Source of the DNA: Haplomitrium mnioides
Lineage: Eukaryota > Marchantiophyta > Haplomitriopsida > Calobryales
Length of the DNA: 31,793 nucleotides
Assembly: GCA_049999725.1 (NCBI GenBank)
Contig: JBNGIS010039311.1
Location: 1 to 31,793 of the forward strand
Direction: 5' to 3'
Shown piece by piece: positions 9,274-20,008 of this stretch (its first letter is position 1; every line of letters starts with the position of its first letter). A program made the translations under genes and the position numbers. The notes under the pieces are model-generated. The model worked only from the letters and a program-made list of their open reading frames with translations, ran no database searches and had not been told where the DNA came from.

Positions 9274-10464
9274 ATGGCAGCAGAGAATGGGACAGGTAAG
9301 AGCAGCAGTTACAAGCATGAAAGGGCTGTGGGTCCAGCCACGGTGTTGGCCATAGGCAAAGCAACTCCCCCCACCGCGTACCCTCAAGATGAGTACGCAG
9401 ACTTCTACTTCGGCATTACCCACAGCAATCACAAGACGGCTCTGAAGAGCAAGTTCGCCCGCATTTGCAAAAACTCGGGAATCAAGCAACGGTATTTTTA
9501 CTGCACGGAGGAAATCCTCAACGCCAGTCCTGCCATGTGCACCTACAAGGATGCGTCTCTGGATGTGCGCCAGGATATTGCCATTAGGGAAGTGCCCAAG
9601 CTGGCCGAGAAGGCAGCTATCCAGGCTCTCAAGGAATGGGGCCGTCCCCGGTCTGAAATCACTCATGTTGTGTTCGCCACCACCAGCGGCGTCAACATGC
9701 CCGGTGCTGATCTCACTCTCACCAGGCTTCTGGGATTGAGGCCCAATGTGAAGCGCACTATGATGTACCAAACGGGTTGCTTTGGAGGTGCTACTGTCAT
9801 TCGCGTTGCCAAGGATCTTGCAGAGAACAACAAGGGTGCTCGGGTTCTCACAGTCGTCAGCGAGCTCACGTGTGTCACATTCCGCGCACCCAGCGAGGAT
9901 CATGTGGACAATCTCGTGGGGTCAGCTATCTTCGGGGATGGAGCCGGTGTGATGATAATCGGCTCCGATCCCGTTCCAGTGCTCGAGAAGCCCATTTTCG
10001 AGATACATTGGTCCGGAGAGACAGTTCTACCCGAGAGCGATGGTGCAATCGAAGGACGATTGACCCAGGCAGGTCTCATGTTCCATCTCTTGAAAGACGT
10101 TCCAGGTCTCATCTCCAAAAACACTTTACCGATTTTCACTGAAGCACTGCAGATGGCTGGGTCTCCAGGCTGGAATGACGTGTTCTGGGCTGTGCATCCG
10201 GGAGGCCGTGCCATTCTGGACGAAATGGAGAAGGAGATTCATTTGAGGCAGGAGAAGTTGGGAGCCACCAGAGACGTGCTGTACAACTACGGCAACATGT
10301 CTGGAGCTAGCTGCTTGTTCGTGGTGGATCAGATCCGGCAGCGATCCATCGAGATGGGAGCGTGCACAACAGGAGAGGGTTGCGAGTGGGGTCTAGTTGT
10401 TGGATTCGGCCCAGGATTGACTGTGGAAGTTTCCCTCTTGAAAAGTGTCCCCCTTGCCTCATGA
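9274..10464 (+). CDS. Type III polyketide synthase A (chalcone/stilbene synthase family), intronless
   Basis: The 396-residue enzyme is the usual family length. It condenses a CoA starter (typically p-coumaroyl- or dihydro-p-coumaroyl-CoA) with malonyl-CoA as a homodimer, probably in the cytosol. The catalytic triad is Cys169 (in YQTGCFGGA), His308 (VHPGG) and Asn341 (YGNMSGAS); gatekeepers are Phe220 and Phe270; the GFGPGLTVE signature is near the C-terminus. Positions equivalent to alfalfa CHS2 Thr132, Ser133, Thr194, Thr197, Gly256 and Ser338 are unchanged, but residue 264 is Met and residue 339 is Gly. ARICKNSG is encoded without the intron that splits this Cys codon in B and C, suggesting intron loss. 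The start ATG at 9274 gives an N-terminus aligned with the paralogs. Product specificity (chalcone, bibenzyl or stilbenecarboxylate) cannot be told from sequence. Confidence 0.95.
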   Translation: MAAENGTGKSSSYKHERAVGPATVLAIGKATPPTAYPQDEYADFYFGITHSNHKTALKSKFARICKNSGIKQRYFYCTEEILNASPAMCTYKDASLDVRQDIAIREVPKLAEKAAIQALKEWGRPRSEITHVVFATTSGVNMPGADLTLTRLLGLRPNVKRTMMYQTGCFGGATVIRVAKDLAENNKGARVLTVVSELTCVTFRAPSEDHVDNLVGSAIFGDGAGVMIIGSDPVPVLEKPIFEIHWSGETVLPESDGAIEGRLTQAGLMFHLLKDVPGLISKNTLPIFTEALQMAGSPGWNDVFWAVHPGGRAILDEMEKEIHLRQEKLGATRDVLYNYGNMSGASCLFVVDQIRQRSIEMGACTTGEGCEWGLVVGFGPGLTVEVSLLKSVPLAS

Positions 10465-11924
10465 GATCGTCATAGAACGCTCCACCAGCAAGGATTGTAG
10501 TAGGCTATGACTGATCAAGCGACAAATAGTTTATACATGTACAACATTGCAAGTGCGAGATGTAGGATACATTGAGAACCTAAGTAAACTCAACTTGTGA
10601 GTGTTCAGGAAACGACTCACCATTGAAATTTCTCAATGTTATCATCATGATTGAGCGGTTTGAAAAGACATGCCGACCAGGAGCGTGGAAAGTGCAGCTC
10701 TTGAAAGCTCATATGTAGCCATTAGAGAGTGGTCTTTGACAGCTAGAACACCGATCCAAGCTTGTTTGGGAGGATATAGCGAGTGGATCATGATGGGCAA
10801 TGTGAGTTCAGCGTAAGTAGCATCAATAGAAGTGTTTGGCAGACGATTCAGACTGTTGTACACAAGGGAATTTAGAACGACAAATGAGGAATAAAATTCA
10901 TTATTTCCGTTTAAATTTACGATTGTCTCTGGATTCCTTGCATTGGAATGCAAGGATGCAAGGGCAGACCTATCTTCACGAAAGGATTTCAGATTGTGCT
11001 GGCTGTTTTGACGGATTTCACGTCGTCGTAGTCTGCAGTTGCACCACAATGCTGTGTAGGAAAAAGAGGCAAAAGTTGCAAAGAAGTTGGTGCTTTATGA
11101 GCAATATCTGTACTATCTGCCCAAAGTCAGCCGACCACTACCATGTATGATTCATGGTTTGAGAAACAAAAAATCTCCTCAGGATAGAATGGAATGTAAA
11201 ATGGCAAACGAGCTTTAAATAGTCAAATTCTTGATCCTGCTACTCTATAGTAGGTATGTGTGTGCCGTACTCCAGGACAATTTTCACTATTCAAGCCGAG
11301 AAAACGATTTCGATTGTCAGATGTTTGTTGCCGATTTTCTGGCTATGGCGAAGTAGTGGAACTTATTGGCAGAATGTGGACAGCAAAAAAATCTTCTTGT
11401 ATACTGTAACCGGTGCAATACTGAGGTGGTAAAATTCAGGTGAAACCGCATCGGTTTTAATCGTTGGAAGAAATCCTTGTCCCAACATTCACCAGCAAGG
11501 TAGCTTAATATGGAGACCTTCAATCTCCGCAAGGTCTTTCATTATTGTTGCCGTTACAATGTTATACTACTACTCGTAAAATTTAAGATAGGTGATGACG
11601 GAAAGTCAATGGCTGCACACGATTTGAGAATCTCTGTTTGATCTTCAATTGCTGCTCCGCTGATTGCTTTCGCTCAATTTCATTTTGGATTTCAATAAAT
11701 ACATCAGCACTCCAAGTCTGCTACTGTATACACTACCTACCTTTCCTGGCATAAATTCCTTTTGCCCGACCAGGGTCTACAATTCCATGGATACACTGTG
11801 CCCTCCCAACATTTCAGTAGGCAGAACAGTTTACAGATTTGTTGTTCTCCCCTTTGCAACTCCGTCGTATGGCTGCTGCGGTTGATCAATCGATGCATAT
11901 GATAGAAGTTTTGGCCACCAGATT
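10465..11924. other. Intergenic between convergent PKS genes A and B
   Basis: These 1.46 kb separate the 3' ends of genes A and B. A possible AATAAA for gene A is at 10890-10895, 426 bp past its stop, which is rather far. No CHS remnant, transposon edge or convincing frame was seen. Confidence 0.5.
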
Positions 11925-13275
11925 TCAGTAGACAGACTCTGCGATGATCGGTTTGCTTTTCAAAACAGTGACCTCCACAGTGAGGCCAGGACCAAATCCA
12001 AGCACAAGTCCCCATTCGCAGCCTTCTCCAGTTGTTCGGGATGCCATGTCAATGGACCGGTTGCGAACCTCATCCATGACAAACAGAACACTGGCACCGC
12101 ACATGTTGCCATAGCCCATTAGAGAATCTCTGCTGGCACTCATCTTTTCTGGGTCCAATTTGAGAACTCGTTCGAGGTCATCGATGATTCCTCGCCCTCC
12201 TGGGTGAACACACCAGAACATGTCGTTAAGGTTTGGTGACCCCACAAAATCACAAGCTTCGAGGATTATGGGGAGAGAGTTTCGGGAGATAAGTCCAGGC
12301 ACATCCCGGAGCAAGTGAAACATCAGTCCTGCTTGTGTCAGGCGCCCCTCTATGGCGTTGTCACTCCCTGGAAGAATTGTCTCCCCGCACCAATGGATTT
12401 CATAAATTGGCGATTCAATCTGTGGAATCGGATCGGAGCCGATGATCATTGCAGCTGCTCCATCACCAAACATAGCTGCACCCAACAGATTTTCCACGCT
12501 CTCTTCGCTGGGAGCTCTGAATGTGAGGCAGGTTAGTTCGCTCACAACGGCAAGCACTCGGGCACCTTTGTTGTTTTCGGCAAGATCCTTCGCAACTCGC
12601 ATCACTGTCGTTCCACCCAGACATCCCACCTGGTAAAGCATGGTGCGTTTGACTGTGGATTTGAGACCCAACAACCTTGTGAGAGTAAGATCTGCTCCTG
12701 GCATGTTCACACCACCGGTGGTGCCAAACACCACATGCGTGATCTGCGATCTCGACTGTCCCCATTCCTTGAGTGCATTAATGGCTGCCTTGAATCCAAG
12801 CTTGGGGACTTCTCTGATGGCAATGTTCTGGCGAACATCCAACGAATCATCTTTATATGTGCACATGGCGGGATTCGCCAGCAATACATCCTCGGTGCAG
12901 TGGAAATAACGTTGACGGATGCCCGAGTTCCTGCCTGCAATCAAACGGATATATTAGACTCTGTCCCGGGTTTGGAACCTCAAGGCGAGAATAGTTATAA
13001 GCCCAGCACAGAGTCGATGATTCAGAAGTCTTCTAAAACAATCGCAATGATCATGATGCGAATGGGAAGAAACACTTACAGATTCTGGCAAACTTATTCT
13101 TCAGATCAACCTTGTCGTTGCTATTGGTGATATCGAAATAGAAATCGGGGTATTCATCTTGTGGGAAAACGTCCGGAGGATTGGCTGTACCAATGGCCAG
13201 CACAGTGGCAGGCCCAACTGCCCTCGCATGCCTCATACTCCTCTCACCGCTAGTACTACACCCAATGCCCTCCAT
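11925..13275 (-). CDS. Type III polyketide synthase B, divergent paralog with one intron
   Basis: Exon 1 is 13275-13080 and exon 2 is 12934-11925; the 145-bp intron (GTAAGT...TTGCAG) splits a Cys codon as T|GC, the conserved chalcone synthase intron position. The protein has 401 residues. The triad Cys170, His309 and Asn342 and gatekeepers Phe221 and Phe271 are kept, with the GFGPGLTVE signature. It differs from A, C and D at sites that line the cavity in alfalfa CHS2: Ser133 is Gly139, Val196 is Leu202 and Ser338 is Cys344; also Phe165, next to the catalytic Cys, is Leu171. The start at 13275 was chosen because the N-terminus then matches family length; the frame stays open upstream to 13479. 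It is probably active with altered substrate or product choice. It is head to head with gene C. Confidence 0.93.
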
Positions 13276-13277
13276 CC

Positions 13278-13300
13278 TTCGTTCGTTCGTTCGTTCGTTC
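13278..13300. repeat. (TTCG)n microsatellite just upstream of the gene B start codon
   Basis: Five TTCG units plus TTC lie 2 bp upstream of the ATG of gene B (coding strand CGAA repeats). Length changes here would alter the leader, or the frame of any longer N-terminal form. Confidence 0.9.
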
Positions 13301-14665
13301 CTTAGGTCAACACGGGAAGCTTTCTGAACAGAAAATGGTGACAAGAAATTCCCTGGAGACAGGATGCTTAAGAAATGTTCAAGAATGGACAGATTGGTGC
13401 TCACCAAAAGCAAAGGTGTGGAGGTGCTTGTTGACCTGAGGCACCACAACAGTTGACGGGGTGCAGGACCATCCCCCACTTATAACAATTGCTGTAGCAA
13501 GCTGCGTTTGTAGGTCCGGTGCAAGAATAGGTCATAGACCGACTCCGGCTTTTTTTCTTTTCTGTGTTTTTTTAATGTGATGAGCAAGAAAGCAGGGCCC
13601 ACTTCGCAGCAGCTGGTGCAGCAAGACTTATATTCACTGTACTGTACAGCACTCGTGTTTGACGAAAATCCAAGGGCCCTGTAGATGAGGAGCAACTTGT
13701 GACAGAATGTACACTGTGTCTTCTTTATCGAGCTATTTGATTCTTTCGAAATCCTTCGTCACTGGGAAATTTGCTAAGCATGCATGCATCGGCGAAGTAG
13801 GATCATTATGAAGAGATTTTCTCTCAACTTTAGATCTGTGAAAGAAAAGTTATCTGAGATGATACAACAGTATGCATGATGAATTGATAGCCATTGCGAA
13901 TTGATGCCGTGAATCAGGTGCTTCAGTAGGAATCCTAGTATGTTTCGGAGTAATATGATTCTACTATAGCATATTTCGGAGTATATGATTCTACTACTTG
14001 TCTGACACTGTAATAGATCTATCAGCATGAAAAGATTAGCGTGGGAAGAAAAAAAAAACAAAAGCACTGCAGAAATTTTGCCATGTCTGTCAGTGTTCCC
14101 TGCCACTAAACTCTCTGGGCCTTTTCGCTGCCATTGGCTTTTGTGTGGGCCTGAGAGGACATGCAGATCACACCCAAAAGCTCTTCAAACCACTGTCAGC
14201 TTTTCACGGTGGCTGCTACGTTCCCTCTCTCAGAGCGATTCCCAAGAGAATTGCACATTGCAAGGTGAGAAATCGCAATCCACTTTCCTTTGCTTGCTCC
14301 CTTCCCTGCCCTTCCCCAGCATCCACATACGCACGCCAAGACTGCTGAAAACACGAAACCACGAAACGGCATGGCTTCGATCAATCGAAACCACGATATA
14401 GAGAAGTTTCGGAATTCCTTGGGCTTGGTTTGGGAAAGGTTGGCTGAAGAATAGGTCGGCTCTAACTAAAAACAAATGGCGCTAAAGTAGCGGTTGTCCT
14501 CTACTGGTACGTACGTGCTCTACATTTAACTCTAAATGTAACGTGTTGGACATATGAATGCATGGAATGAGGTCTGGCGGCTGAATTCACATGTTCTTGC
14601 CCTGTTATATCTGATGCCCTTCTGCCTCTTTCCTTCACGTCCTCCGACCTCCTCTCTTCTCGTCT
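13301..14665. other. Shared upstream region of divergent PKS genes B and C
   Basis: B (minus) and C (plus) start 1.43 kb apart, head to head, so this segment must carry both promoters. Beyond the TATA-like sites noted for B, I see no unambiguous TATA box for C. A small local repeat occurs at about 13945-14000 (TTTCGGAGTA.TATGATTCTACTA present twice). No coding sequence is supported. Confidence 0.5.
13479..13486 (-). promoter_or_regulatory. Possible TATA box of PKS gene B
   Basis: The minus strand reads TTATAAGT about 205 bp upstream of the chosen ATG. A second TATA-like site (AATATAAG) lies near 13630. Either would be compatible with transcription of gene B; neither is proven. Confidence 0.35.
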
Positions 14666-14690
14666 GAGCTGAGCTGAGCTGAGCTGAGCT
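14666..14690. repeat. (GAGCT)5 microsatellite in the leader of gene C
   Basis: Five perfect GAGCT units end 13 bp before the ATG of gene C. With the TTCG repeat in front of gene B, two of the four paralogs carry a short tandem repeat directly before the start codon. Confidence 0.92.
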
Positions 14691-14703
14691 GCAGCGCGGT
14701 GCG

Positions 14704-15980
14704 ATGGCTGGGAATGGCGTGAAGGAGCTGTACAAGCACCAGAGAGCGGAGGGGCCGGCTACAATCTTGGCGATTGGCAAAGCCACCCCTCCAACAGCTT
14801 ATACCCAGGATGAGTACCCCGATTTCTACTTTAATATCACCAATAGCAATGACAAGGTGGCTCTCAAGAGCAAGTTCGCCCGCATCTGTACGCTTCTCCT
14901 ACTTTTTGGGATTCGTTTCACTTTCAATTTTGTATTGCACATCGAGTTTCTGAACCATTGTGGATGTTTCCAGGCAAGAACTCGGGCATCAAGCAGCGGT
15001 ATTTCCATTGCACAGAGGAAATTCTGAAGGCGAATCCTGAGTTGTGCACCTACAAGGATGCGTCTTTGGATACTCGCCAGGACATTGCCATCAGGGAAGT
15101 ACCCAAACTGGCCGAACAGGCTGCAATAAAGGCTCTGAAAGAGTGGGGTCGGCCTCGATCTGAAATCACCCATGTAGTGTTTGCCACCACCAGTGGCGTG
15201 AACATGCCGGGAGCAGACCTCACTCTCACTCGACTCCTCGGCTTACGGTCCAACGTGAAGCGCACTATGATGTATCAGGTCGGATGCTTCGGAGGAGCCA
15301 CGGTGGTGCGCGTTGCCAAGGACTTGGCGGAGAACAACAAAGGGGCGCGTGTGCTGACAGTTGTGAGCGAGCTCACTTGTGTCACGTTTCGAGCACCTGA
15401 CGAGCACCATGTTGACAATCTTGTTGGTTCTGCAATTTTCGGGGATGGATCTGGAGTGATGGTCATTGGGTCTGATCCCACGCCAGAGGAAACTCCCATC
15501 TACGAAGTGCACTGGTCAGGAGAGACCGTTCTCCCGGAGAGCGATGGCGCAATTGAAGGTCGACTGACGCAGGCAGGCCTGATGTTCCATCTCTTGAAAG
15601 ACGTCCCGGGCCTGATTTCTAAGAACACTCTTCCCATCTTCACCGAAGCACTAAGTATCGCTGGGTCTCCTGCCTGGAATGATGTGTTCTGGGCGGTGCA
15701 CCCAGGAGGTCGTGCCATTCTTGATGAGATGGAGAAGGAGATCAAGCTGAAGCCTGAGAAGCTGGGTGCTACGAGAGACGTACTTTATGAATATGGGAAT
15801 ATGTCCGGAGCAAGTTGTTTGTTCGTAATCGACCAATTGCGTCAGCGATCTATCAACATGGGATCCTCTACCACAGGAGAAGGATGTGAGTGGGGGCTTG
15901 TTGTTGGGTTTGGCCCAGGTTTGACTGTCGAGGTTTCACTTTTGAGAGCTTTCCCTCGCGCTCCTGTGATTCAGGGATAG
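14704..15980 (+). CDS. Type III polyketide synthase C (chalcone/stilbene synthase family), one intron
   Basis: Exon 1 is 14704-14887 and exon 2 is 14974-15980, with an 86-bp intron (GTACGC...TTCCAG) splitting the Cys62 codon as T|GC, the ancestral family position. Spliced length is 396 residues. The triad is Cys166 (YQVGCFGGA), His304 and Asn337; gatekeeper Phe residues are at 217 and 266; GFGPGLTVE is present. It is very close to A and D over the core, with a one-residue deletion after GSDPTPEE and a different C-terminal tail (PRAPVIQG). FGDGSG replaces the FGDGAG of A and D. It most likely shares the starter and product type of A and D. It is divergent from B and convergent with D. Confidence 0.95.
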
Positions 15981-16184
15981 ATCTTGTAGCTGTCTTCCTC
16001 CATGGGTTTACGGAACATGATGAGGAGCTGTGTAGATTAAGAAAGGATCATTGGTATTGTATATATAATAATAATGTTCGCAGCCACCAGTCACTGAATT
16101 CAATATGTAAGCTCTTCCAATTGACATGGAAGTTTGTAGCCCAAGCTACGCTGCCAGCTTGTGCTCTAATTTTTCTTTCCAGTG

Positions 16185-16190
16185 AATAAA
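16185..16190 (+). terminator. Polyadenylation signal of PKS gene C
   Basis: AATAAA lies 205 bp after the stop of gene C, preceded by a T-rich stretch, in the expected orientation. Confidence 0.5.
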
Positions 16191-17886
16191 ACCTCACTTT
16201 GATCACAGTGCCTGACAAAGTCATCTTGATACTGGTATGCCATGCATTCGATCTTCACTAAATCTCCACACCACTTTTCTGACAATGTCAGCTGCGCGAT
16301 ATTGCTGCAGTCTTGAGCACCTGCTAGAAAGGAAATCAGTCAGTCTGAGACAGCCCCGCAAGGAAATTACATCTGCCGCAGCAAACACACTTACTAAGCA
16401 CCGATGCCGTATATTAGGCTGCTTCTAGATGGACATGGAAGAGTTGAGGTCCGAAACCGAGTCATGGATTTCAGTGAAGGTGAAAATCCTCAAGACTCTT
16501 GCGTTGTTGGCGAAAACCGCCCAGAACAGTAGTCCACAATACGAGTCACTGATGCATGGTTTTTGTGCACATGCATTTCAATTGTCATGAAGACAGAAGT
16601 GGTCAGAATCCTAGACCATCACCCGAAGGATGAGCATGAATTGCAGGTCACTGAGAAGAATCTCACCGCGCTACCAATTGATCTGAGCAATTAACCTCTG
16701 GACACTGTACGTACGTACGATTCAAACAAAGTTGATGAACAATACGTGCTACGGATTCGCAGAGGCGCCATCAACGATCTTAGCTGTCCAAGTTACATTA
16801 GCTGTTGAGACACTTTCTGTTTTTCTGGTTAATCTCGGCTGTTGTTTAAACGTAAAATTTAGAGCTTCACTTATTTTCTAGATGTAGACAAGCTGCCGCC
16901 AAGTTTCATGACTTCTACATCACGATGGACCTTTGCTTTCAAGTTGTACTTTTCTGCATCCCATAAGCCCGTGGCCTTGTAGCGGACGACGTTAATGAAA
17001 TCAATCAACCTCATTGAATTCTATCAATCCTTCTTACTTACAATCATGTTGAACTTTTCTTATCCTGGCAGATCCTCAGAAAATGCAATGCAACTGTATC
17101 AGATATGATTTCTAGGCACTACAATGTTCAGCTTTCCATGGAAAGTTGTCTTCAAATTCGTGATCAACAGTAATTGCTGTGAGCTTACACCGTCGACTGC
17201 AATAGGTAATCTAGCTTGAAATAGTGGCATCGACTGTCGAGTTATATTAAAATTCTGAATCAATAACTCGAGCAATACTCGTTTCTGTGTGTACACATTT
17301 TTATAGATCTCTTGGATTCCCGGGCGTGAATTTCAACTACGTTACAGTGATAATGTATACGACATTCTGCATTCGTGCCAAAGTTTATGTGGTTCCTTTC
17401 ATTACTATGAAACAGTACCATGAAATTCAATCCGTAATTCAAACATGTACTAAATTTATTGCTCAAGATTACTGGTCCAGGACTCTGGAGATCGCGAAGC
17501 CTGCCGATCCAGTGTCAAATTGCAACAGGTGCCCTAGAAACAATGATTGTAGCCACATCATGAATGCGCTTATGAATCTGTACTGCTCGTGGCGTAGTAA
17601 ATACTAAAGTGAAATTCTAGTAGGCTGTTTTGGTACACTTATCGGACAACTGTGAAACTCATGAACTAAATGGCGTCATAGCTCCATGGCTGGGAGGTCG
17701 TAGGCGTGATGGCATCAGTAGCAGATGCATCAGAAGGTGATTGATTCTTGAAATCTAGGCTTTTCAACAATGAGTGGAGCCACTATAGCAGCGGCAATCG
17801 TCCTTACGATATGGAATGAATAACCAACCTGGTCGCGATTCTAGTTTGATAGTGTGACTCCACATGCATACAAATGGATACTGAGT
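16191..17886. other. Intergenic between convergent PKS genes C and D
   Basis: About 1.7 kb with no frame of recognisable content. A short GTACGTACGTACG run is at about 16708-16720. A plus-strand frame at 17287-17607 (106 codons) lacks family features and is not called as a gene. Confidence 0.5.
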
Positions 17887-19062
17887 CTAAGCTGAGATCG
17901 GCAAGGCCTTGAGAACAGACACCTCCACAGTCAGCCCTGGGCCGAATCCAACAACAAGTCCCCACTCACATCCCTCTCCAGTTGTGCTAGCACCCATTTT
18001 GAGAGACCGATTTCGTACCTGATCCAGCACAAACAAGCAACTGGCTCCAGACATGTTTCCGTAATCATACAGCACATCCCTTGTGGCTCCCAACTTCTCA
18101 GGTTTCAACTGAATCTCCTTCTCCATCTCGTCAAGAATGGCACGACCTCCTGGGTGCACGGCCCAGAACACATCATTCCAATCTGAAGATGCCCCAGCAA
18201 CCTGCAGTGCTTCAGCGAAGATGGGAAGAGTGTTCTTTGAGATGAGCCCGGGGACATCTTTCAAAAGATGGAACATTAGGCCGGCTTCGGTCAAGCGGCC
18301 TTCAATCGCACCATCGCTTTCAGGAAGAACCGTCTCTCCAGACCAGTGAACTTCGTACAACGGTCTCTCCACTTCTGGGAGTGGGTCGGATCCAATGATC
18401 ATCACACCAGCTCCATCTCCAAAGATTGCTGAACCGACTAAATTGTCGACGTGATCTTCGCTTGGTGCACGAAATGTGACACAGGTGAGCTCACTTACCA
18501 CTGTAAGCACACGAGCTCCCTTGTTGTTTTCAGCAAGATCCTTGGCAACTCGCATTACTGTGGCTCCTCCGAAACAACCCGTTTGATACATCATAGTGCG
18601 TTTCACGTTGGACCTCAAACCCAGTAGACGAGTGAGAGTGAGATCTGCTCCAGGCATGTTCACACCGCTGGTGGTGGCAAAGACGACGTGTGTGATTTCA
18701 GATCGAGGTCGGCCCCATTCTTTGAGAGCTTTGATTGCTGCCTGCTCAGCTAACTTCGGCACTTCTCTGATGGCGATATTTTGACGAACATCCAGCGATG
18801 CATCCTTGTACGTGCACATCTCAGGGTTAGCTTTCAAGATCTCCTCCGTGCAGTAAAAGTATCTCTGATTGATTCCCGAATTCTTACAAATGCGGGCGAA
18901 CTTGCTCTTCAGAGCAGTCTTGTCATTGCTGTTAGTGATGTTGAAGTAGAAATCTGCGTACTCGGACTGAGGATAGGCCGTTGGAGGAGTTGCTTTGCCT
19001 ATTGCCAAGACTGTCGCAGGTCCGAGGGCCCGTTGATGTCTGTATGTGTTACCACCTGCCAT
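17887..19062 (-). CDS. Type III polyketide synthase D (chalcone/stilbene synthase family), intronless
   Basis: A single uninterrupted 391-residue frame. The triad is Cys163 (YQTGCFGGA), His303 (VHPGG) and Asn336 (YGNMSGAS); gatekeepers are Phe214 and Phe264; GFGPGLTVE is present. Cavity positions match A and C, including Met at the CHS2-264 equivalent. It lacks the conserved Cys-codon intron, as does A. One extra residue (AGASSDW) occurs before the His-bearing strand. The ATG at 19062 gives the same short N-terminus ([20 protein letters not shown]) as the paralogs. A TATA box lies 159 bp upstream. The most likely role is the same as A and C; exact product unknown. Confidence 0.95.
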   Translation of the reverse strand: MAGGNTYRHQRALGPATVLAIGKATPPTAYPQSEYADFYFNITNSNDKTALKSKFARICKNSGINQRYFYCTEEILKANPEMCTYKDASLDVRQNIAIREVPKLAEQAAIKALKEWGRPRSEITHVVFATTSGVNMPGADLTLTRLLGLRSNVKRTMMYQTGCFGGATVMRVAKDLAENNKGARVLTVVSELTCVTFRAPSEDHVDNLVGSAIFGDGAGVMIIGSDPLPEVERPLYEVHWSGETVLPESDGAIEGRLTEAGLMFHLLKDVPGLISKNTLPIFAEALQVAGASSDWNDVFWAVHPGGRAILDEMEKEIQLKPEKLGATRDVLYDYGNMSGASCLFVLDQVRNRSLKMGASTTGEGCEWGLVVGFGPGLTVEVSVLKALPISA

Positions 19063-19220
19063 GATACAAGTTTCTCTCTTGCCAGGTGCTCCAAGCAGCT
19101 GATCTATATGATCACCTCTGTCTCAGATTCTGCAATTCAATGGATGCTGTATGAATCTCTGTGCCCAAGCTTTCCTTCTGGACAGTGACAAATCTATGCA
19201 CAATGATAATCTTGGAGGAC

Positions 19221-19228
19221 TTTTTATA
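19221..19228 (-). promoter_or_regulatory. TATA box of PKS gene D
   Basis: The minus strand reads ACTATAAAAAG, a strong TATA box 159 bp upstream of the gene D start codon and in the right orientation. Confidence 0.6.
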
Positions 19229-19670
19229 GTTGCCGTGATGGACCCAGATTTCGTATTGGTCAAATCTAGCATGTGACTGTTTCCAACCACCTTTGGACTT
19301 GGAAGCTAAATGAAACGTGATCACAAGTGTGCTTGACTGATCCACATCGGAGTGCTAACTATGGCATGTGGGTCCCAAAGTGGACTTCATCATCATCTCG
19401 CTGTGCTGTTGCAATGCCTTCACCCGCATCCACTCTTCTCAAAGATCCACTCATTTTATCAAGCCCAATCTTGTTTTTTTGTCACTTCGCCATTACTTTT
19501 CTTCACACCAGTCTGTCGTGTTCACTGTTTCTAAATCAAAATCACTTTTGCTATATATAGGGTTTTCAAGCTTATTTCACAACATAGGAGTGGTTGTCAA
19601 AATTTCAGCAATAGCTCACTTTTGCTGCCTGGAATCTCCAAAACCACCTCCAGTTCCACTTGTGGCATTT
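19229..19670. other. Upstream of gene D, nothing further recognised
   Basis: This holds the remaining gene D upstream region and then the transition into AT-rich, transposon-dominated sequence. A TATATATAG stretch is near 19552. No supported gene. Confidence 0.45.
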
Positions 19671-19855
19671 GTGTTTGAGTTTCACAACAGCAAAGTGCAG
19701 CCTGTGATGTGTATGCTTTTTCCACTTACCATTGGGTAAGTCTTTGAGTAGATTGACAGTGTTTGAGTTTCACGAGTTTCACAACAGCAAAATGCAGCAT
19801 GTGACGTGTATACTTTTTCAACTTACCATTAGGTAAGTCTTTGAGTAGATTGACA
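19671..19855. repeat. Tandem duplication, units of 88 and 97 bp
   Basis: Unit 1 (19671-19758) and unit 2 (19759-19855) both begin GTGTTTGAGTTTCAC and end AGTAGATTGACA. Unit 2 has an extra nine-base GAGTTTCAC duplication. A few point differences separate the units. Confidence 0.92.
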
Positions 19856-20008
19856 TGTGGCTGCATGGAACAACTTCAACTTCTACACACCCCAAATCAT
19901 ACTCAAAAGAATGACCTACCTACATTTGCGCGATTAGCAGCAAACATACCATAGAGATTACTCTAAAGCAAGTGATATTGAGTCACACTTGTCAAGTTAC
20001 GCTCACAT

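Noticed and set aside
9217-9903. A 228-codon minus-strand open frame opposite PKS gene A
   Set aside because: It is a shadow of the strongly biased codons of the real gene on the plus strand; it has no family features and similar shadows occur opposite the other paralogs.
10645-11049. A 134-codon minus-strand frame between genes A and B
   Set aside because: No recognisable motif or domain, no promoter context and no paralog; within chance expectation for this length of intergenic DNA.
17287-17607. A 106-codon plus-strand frame between genes C and D
   Set aside because: No family features, no upstream promoter signal and low-complexity amino-acid content; not supported as a gene.
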